In this document: positions 60,515 through 64,000 of the stretch, one piece after another | How the letters are laid out: every line of letters begins with the position of its first letter | Numbering within the stretch: position 1 is the first letter of the stretch | Source of the DNA: JBDTNL01 sp039933785 | GTDB taxonomy: Bacteria; Acidobacteriota; Thermoanaerobaculia; Multivoradales; JAGPDF01 | Length of the DNA: 64,000 nt | Direction of reading: 5' to 3' | NCBI GenBank assembly: GCA_039933785.1 | Contig: JBDTNL010000007.1 | Span: 19,243 to 83,242, forward strand | Program-made: the position numbers and the translations under genes | Notes under the pieces: model-generated | The model's input: the letters and a program-made list of their open reading frames with translations, nothing else | Database searches by the model: none | Told to the model about the DNA's origin: nothing

Positions 60515-61879
60515 TCAGCGCGGACCGCGACGGGCGCGACCCGGCGCCGCGGTGCGGGTGGCTGCCCCGCTCGGGCGGCGACGGCCCTCGAAGCCCCAGC
60601 GCCCTGACTCTGGCGTACGGGTGCCGCCGGCACCGGAGGCGCCTCGCGGTCCCGAGGGCTTGCTGTAGCGGCTGTTCTGGCCGCGCATCTCGTCTTCGGC
60701 GCGGCGAACCGCGGCGACGCGTGGATTCTCGGGCACGTGGCGTTCGCTCTTGGCGCCGTAGTCGAAGCCCTCGACCGTCTTGCGCGGCAGGCTGCGCGAG
60801 ACGGCGCGCTCGATGGCACGCAGCTCGCCCTGCTCTTCCGGGGCGACGAAGGTGAAGGCTTCTCCGGTCGAGCCGGCGCGGCCGGTGCGACCGACGCGGT
60901 GGATGTAGTCGTCCGGCACGTTAGGCACGTCGAAATTCACCACATGCGACAGCGACGCGATGTCGATGCCGCGCGCCGCGACGTCGGTCGCCACCAGCAC
61001 ACGGTAGCGGCCGCTCTTGAAGGCGTTCATGGCCTGCGTGCGTTGCGCCTGGCTGCGGTTGCCGTGGACACGCTCGCAAGAGACTCCGTTGCGCTCGAGG
61101 AACTGCGCCACGCGATCGGCGCGGTGCTTGGTGCGAGTGAAGACCAACGCGTTGTTGATCTGGTTGCCCTTGAGCAACTCGAGCAGCAGCGCCTGCTTCA
61201 AGTCCTGGCGCACCTGGAAGATCGACTGCGAAATGAGCTCCGCCGGACGCGACGGACGCTCGATGTTGAGTGCCACCGGATTTCTCTGCAGCTGGCGTGC
61301 GAGCTCGGCGATGGGCGCCGGCAGCGTGGCCGAGAAGAGCAGCGTCTGGGATGCCTTGGGCAACACGTTCAGGATCCGCCGGATGTCCGGCAGGAAGCCC
61401 ATGTCGAGCATGCGATCGACTTCGTCGAGCACGAGGATCTCGAGGCCGGCGAGCCGTGCGTACGGACGGCTCATGTGGTCGAGCAAGCGGCCCGGGCAGG
61501 CGACGATGACGTCCATGCCGCGGCGAAGCGCCCGCTCTTGCGGCTGCATGCCGACACCGCCGTAGACCGCAGCGGCCTTCAGCGACGTGTGGCGCGCCAG
61601 GTTATTGAACTGCTCGGTGATCTGGTCGGCGAGCTCGCGGGTCGGCGCCAAAACCAGAGCCCGGGTGACGCCGCGGCGCGGGGTGGCCAGCAGGCGTTGA
61701 AGGATGGGCAGCGCGAACGCCGCCGTCTTGCCGCTACCGGTCGCGGCGCAAGCGAGAACGTCACGCCCCTCGATGCCAGGGCCGATACCGTCGCGTTGAA
61801 TGGGCGTGGGCGTGGTGAAGCCAAGGTCTTGCACGCCCCGCAGCAAGCTGGGGTGCAGATTGAAGCTGGAAAAACTCAT
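60515..61879 (-). CDS. DEAD-box RNA helicase with Arg/Gly-rich tail (RhlE-like)
   Basis: 454 residues. Motifs: FTTPTPIQRDG (Q), CAATGSGKTAAFALP (I), LVLDEVDRMLD (DEVD in place of DEAD), SATLPAP (III), RGIDIASLSHVVNFD and HRVGRTGRAG. The DEVD variant is at the metal-binding box and is common in the superfamily. About 70 C-terminal residues are basic and Gly-rich (RGASGAGGTRTP and ending GRARRGPR), likely RNA-binding. cspA follows on the same strand. Confidence 0.93.
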   Translation of the reverse strand: MSFSSFNLHPSLLRGVQDLGFTTPTPIQRDGIGPGIEGRDVLACAATGSGKTAAFALPILQRLLATPRRGVTRALVLAPTRELADQITEQFNNLARHTSLKAAAVYGGVGMQPQERALRRGMDVIVACPGRLLDHMSRPYARLAGLEILVLDEVDRMLDMGFLPDIRRILNVLPKASQTLLFSATLPAPIAELARQLQRNPVALNIERPSRPAELISQSIFQVRQDLKQALLLELLKGNQINNALVFTRTKHRADRVAQFLERNGVSCERVHGNRSQAQRTQAMNAFKSGRYRVLVATDVAARGIDIASLSHVVNFDVPNVPDDYIHRVGRTGRAGSTGEAFTFVAPEEQGELRAIERAVSRSLPRKTVEGFDYGAKSERHVPENPRVAAVRRAEDEMRGQNSRYSKPSGPRGASGAGGTRTPESGRWGFEGRRRPSGAATRTAAPGRARRGPR

Positions 61880-62163
61880 GGTGTTTCGTGTGCTTTCTAA
61901 GCGGCGCGAGGCTCTAGCGGAGCCTGATGAAGCGTCACTCGGATGGTCCGGCAGGAATCGTGGAACGGAGGACAGAGCCGGGAAGAAGGCCGCCGTTGGG
62001 CCGAAGAGGCCCGCGCGTTCAATTCGGCGTCCCGTACGACTTGCTAAGAGGGGGGGGAGGCGCGATTGCGTTGCAGGCGCAGTATCTCACGGCCCGGCAG
62101 AATCGCCAAATCGCGCGAATTGCTCTCGGTTGTCGACGCACTTTCGAGTGCGATACTTCACGG
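61880..62163. other. Intergenic region between the divergent helicase and TSUP genes
   Basis: 284 bases. Near the helicase start the minus strand has TTAGAAA (plus about 61895-61901), a possible -10. An 8-base G run lies at 62050-62057. A TSUP promoter is at 62130-62157. I see no RNA gene or long open frame with family signs. Confidence 0.35.
62130..62157 (+). promoter_or_regulatory. Candidate promoter of the TSUP gene
   Basis: TTGTCG (62130-62135), 16 bases, GATACT (62152-62157). The GTG start at 62164 lies 6 bases after the -10, with no Shine-Dalgarno, so the mRNA may be leaderless. Confidence 0.5.
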
Positions 62164-63006
62164 GTGTTCACGCTGCCGCATCTGCTGGCGCTGCTCGGCT
62201 CATCTCTCGGCGCGGGGCTGATGAATGCCATGGCCGGCGGCGGTACGATCCTCACCTTTCCAGTGCTGCTGCTGCTGGGCGAGTCAGCGATCACGGCCAA
62301 CGCAACTTCGACCGTGGCCCTGCTGCCCGGAGCGGTGGGGAGCATGGTCGGCTATCGGCGCGAGGTCGCAACCCATCGCGATTGGTTGCGCACCCTGGCA
62401 CTGCCTAGCGTTCTCGGTGGCGCCGCGGGCTCCGTGCTCTTACTGCAGACTCCGGAGGCCGCGTTCAAACGTTTGGCGCCGGCGCTCATCCTCTTCGCGA
62501 CGGTGCTCTTCATGTTCCAAGGCATGGTGTCGCGCTGGATGGCGCGTCGCGAGGCCGCCGCGAAGCCCGAGGCCGCACCTCGGACGGCCGTGCCTCCGAT
62601 GGCAGTGCCGCGGGCGCCCGAAGGTGCCTTCCCCGCGGGCCGCCTGCTCGCGGCGTGGGTGTTTCAGTTGGCGGTCGCGGTCTACGGCGGCTACTTCGGT
62701 GCCGGGATTGGCATTCTCATGCTGGCGGTGCTCGGCTTCCTCGGGCTGTCGGACATTCACGCCATGAATGGGCTCAAGAACTTCTTCGGTATGTGCATCA
62801 ACGGCGTCGCGGCGCTCTACTTCATCACCCGCGGGGCGGTCGATTGGCCGGCCGCGCTGGTGATGGCCGTGGGAGCGCTCGCCGGCGGCTATAGCGGCGC
62901 TCGACTCGCTCGTCGCATGGGTCGAGGCAAAGCGAGAGGCGCGGTGATCTTCATCGGGCTGTTCGTCGCCGCGATCTTGTTATGGCAGCAGGAGGTCGGC
63001 GGATGA
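62164..63006 (+). CDS. TSUP/TauE-family membrane transporter
   Basis: 280 residues with about 8 hydrophobic segments. LLGSSLGAGLMNAMAGGGTILTFPVLL (first repeat) and YGGYFGAGIGILMLAVLGFLG (second repeat) are the paired signatures of the TSUP (sulfite/taurine exporter, former DUF81) family. It may move sulfite, organosulfur acids or other anions. GTG 62164 gives a sensible N-terminus. A long in-frame upstream extension to 61927 is basic and unconserved. Overlaps the next gene by 4 bases. Confidence 0.88.
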   Translation: MFTLPHLLALLGSSLGAGLMNAMAGGGTILTFPVLLLLGESAITANATSTVALLPGAVGSMVGYRREVATHRDWLRTLALPSVLGGAAGSVLLLQTPEAAFKRLAPALILFATVLFMFQGMVSRWMARREAAAKPEAAPRTAVPPMAVPRAPEGAFPAGRLLAAWVFQLAVAVYGGYFGAGIGILMLAVLGFLGLSDIHAMNGLKNFFGMCINGVAALYFITRGAVDWPAALVMAVGALAGGYSGARLARRMGRGKARGAVIFIGLFVAAILLWQQEVGG

Positions 63007-63791
63007 GCTGGATCGCGGTCACGCGCCCAGTAAGTGCGACCCTGGCGGACTGTGAGCTCACCCATCTCGAGCGGGTGCCGATCCGCGTCGACCGGGCGCG
63101 CGCTCAGCACGCCGCCTACGAGGTGCTGTTGGCAGGGCTCGGCTGCCGCATCGAACGCTTGCCGGCGGCGCCAGAGCACCCTGACTCGGTGTTCGTCGAG
63201 GACACGGCCGTGGTGGTGGACGAAGTCGCGGTCATGACGCGTCCTGGGGCCTCGTCCCGGCGCGGCGAAGTGGATTCCGTGGCGCGGATGCTGACGCGTT
63301 TTCGCACTCTGCGTGCTCTCCGCGTGCCGGCGACCCTCGACGGAGGCGACGTCTTGCGCTTTGGCCGCCGGTTTTACGTAGGACTCTCCAGCCGCAGCAA
63401 CACCGCGGGGGTGGAGCAGCTGCGCTCAGCCCTGGAGCCGTTCGACTATTCGGTCGAGGGCGTCGAGCTGCAGGGCTGCCTGCATCTGAAGTCGGCGATC
63501 ACCGAGATCGCGCCGGGTATGGCGCTGGTGAACCCCGCGTGGATCGACGTGGCCCAATTCACCGATGTCGAGCCGATCGAGGTCGATGCCGCGGAGCCCT
63601 CGGCGGCCAACGGCTTGCGCATCGGGGAGACGCTGGTCTATGCGGACGCTTTCCCGCGCACCCTCGAGCGGGTACTGGCGCGGGGGATCGAGGTTGCGCT
63701 CGTCGATCTGTCGGAGCTCGCCAAGGCCGAAGGCGCGGTGACCTGCTGCAGCCTGATTTTCTCGGCCGCGCAACCTCAGACGAGGTTGTGA
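63003..63791 (+). CDS. Dimethylarginine dimethylaminohydrolase-like enzyme
   Basis: 262 residues. ADI/DDAH fold: HPDSVFVEDTAVVV, ATLDGGDVLRFG, GCLHLKSAITEI (His) and GAVTCCSLIF (catalytic Cys). DDAH hydrolyses methylated arginines to citrulline and amines, but bacterial relatives may act on arginine or other guanidino compounds. ATG 63003 overlaps the TSUP stop; an earlier start at 62982 would run inside the TSUP gene. The stop overlaps the convergent yebC end. Confidence 0.9.
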   Translation: MSWIAVTRPVSATLADCELTHLERVPIRVDRARAQHAAYEVLLAGLGCRIERLPAAPEHPDSVFVEDTAVVVDEVAVMTRPGASSRRGEVDSVARMLTRFRTLRALRVPATLDGGDVLRFGRRFYVGLSSRSNTAGVEQLRSALEPFDYSVEGVELQGCLHLKSAITEIAPGMALVNPAWIDVAQFTDVEPIEVDAAEPSAANGLRIGETLVYADAFPRTLERVLARGIEVALVDLSELAKAEGAVTCCSLIFSAAQPQTRL

Positions 63792-64000
63792 AACACCTTC
63801 TGCACGTCGTCGTCCTGCTCCAGCCGGTCGATCAAGGTCAGTACTTCAGTCGCTTGCGGCTCCGGTAGCTCGACCGGAGTAGTGGCGACGTACTCGCTCT
63901 CGGCCGAGAGCGGTGTGATTCCGCGGTCCTCGAGAGCTTTTTGCAGCAGCCCGAAGTCGTTGAACGCACAGCGCAGCACGAGCTGCGGCTCACCCTTCTC
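63776..64000 (-). CDS. YebC/PmpR-family regulator, N-terminal part outside the window
   Basis: About 74 C-terminal residues are present; the frame is open to the right edge. The tail matches the end of YebC/TACO1: VLRCAFNDFGLLQKALED, SESEYVATTPVELP, and LTLIDRLEQDDDVQKVFHNL. YebC proteins are cytoplasmic DNA-binding regulators and one role is relief of ribosome stalling. The stop overlaps the DDAH gene by 16 bases. Confidence 0.88.
   Translation of the reverse strand, partial: EKGEPQLVLRCAFNDFGLLQKALEDRGITPLSAESEYVATTPVELPEPQATEVLTLIDRLEQDDDVQKVFHNLV

Noticed and set aside
62050..62057. Run of eight G, considered as a phase-variable switch
   Set aside because: It lies outside any credible coding frame or promoter spacer; short G runs are expected at this GC content.
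1..64000. tRNA, rRNA, CRISPR, insertion-sequence and prophage signatures
   Set aside because: No tRNA-like arms in the gaps, no regularly spaced repeats, no transposase or integrase motif were seen.

Overview
The window is 64 kb of GC-rich bacterial chromosome, densely packed with about 60 protein genes on both strands. I found no rRNA, tRNA, insertion sequence, phage gene or CRISPR array. The genes point to a didermic, rod-shaped heterotroph: mreBCD with PBP2 and RodA, an OmpA-family protein, a periplasmic HtrA protease and a SurA/PpiD-type foldase, GspI/J/K-like pseudopilins, a WaaP/Kdo-kinase-like domain, and large secreted peptidases. My best guess is an Acidobacteriota-type organism (Thermoanaerobaculia or relatives). 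That rests on the mix of families and is inference, because no marker RNA is present.

Layout. 1-5 kb: a cut-off gene, a secreted protein, RNase G, a WaaP-kinase/glycosidase-like fusion and a DinB protein. 5-8.3 kb (minus strand): Ada alkylation repair with a palindromic operator candidate, a nucleotidyltransferase with a 69-residue partner, and a DEAD-box helicase. 8.3-15.2 kb (plus strand): GYF_2/AIM24 protein, a CCPF-motif orphan, an RlmL-like rRNA methylase, an OmpA protein, a PlsC-type acyltransferase, an MFS transporter and a YidB-like protein. 15.3-21.7 kb: a small secreted protein, two further MFS transporters, an S9 peptidase overlapping a polyphosphate glucokinase-like gene. 21.7-28.6 kb (minus strand): rodA, PBP2, mreD, mreC, mreB and a FecR-domain protein. 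28.7-33.6 kb: periplasmic foldase, a CxxC protein, a VapBC toxin-antitoxin module truncated at both ends, HtrA and an orphan membrane protein. 33.6-42.8 kb: exonuclease III, a sugar dehydrogenase-PA14 fusion, HI0933-type flavoprotein, RlmA-like methylase, TPR protein, three pseudopilins, a carboxypeptidase-regulatory/TPR protein with a short XdhC-like partner, and DUF488. 42.8-50.8 kb: PepE-ApaG, S1/P1 nuclease, release factor 3 with a possible 31-residue lipoprotein, then a minus-strand run of GT87, two GNAT acetyltransferases, a secreted protein and a TPR protein. 51-60 kb: M49-like peptidase, SpoIIE phosphatase, EEP hydrolase, amidohydrolase, UbiA-like protein, fatty-acid desaturase and a two-component system. 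60-64 kb: cspA, a second RhlE-like helicase, a TSUP transporter, a DDAH-like enzyme and the 3' end of a YebC gene.

Two features run through the whole window. Many neighbouring genes overlap by 4 bases (ATGA or GTGA), so translational coupling is common. At least eleven transcription-unit-leading genes have a -10-like TANNNT hexamer only 6-9 bases before the start codon and no Shine-Dalgarno sequence, which suggests leaderless mRNAs. Genes inside operons and some others (dinB, ppiD-like, cspA) do have clear Shine-Dalgarno sites.

Most genes are housekeeping or envelope functions. The least explained items are the kinase-glycosidase fusion, the nucleotidyltransferase pair, the CCPF orphan, the Ada palindrome, the VapBC remnant and the very small open frame after prfC.
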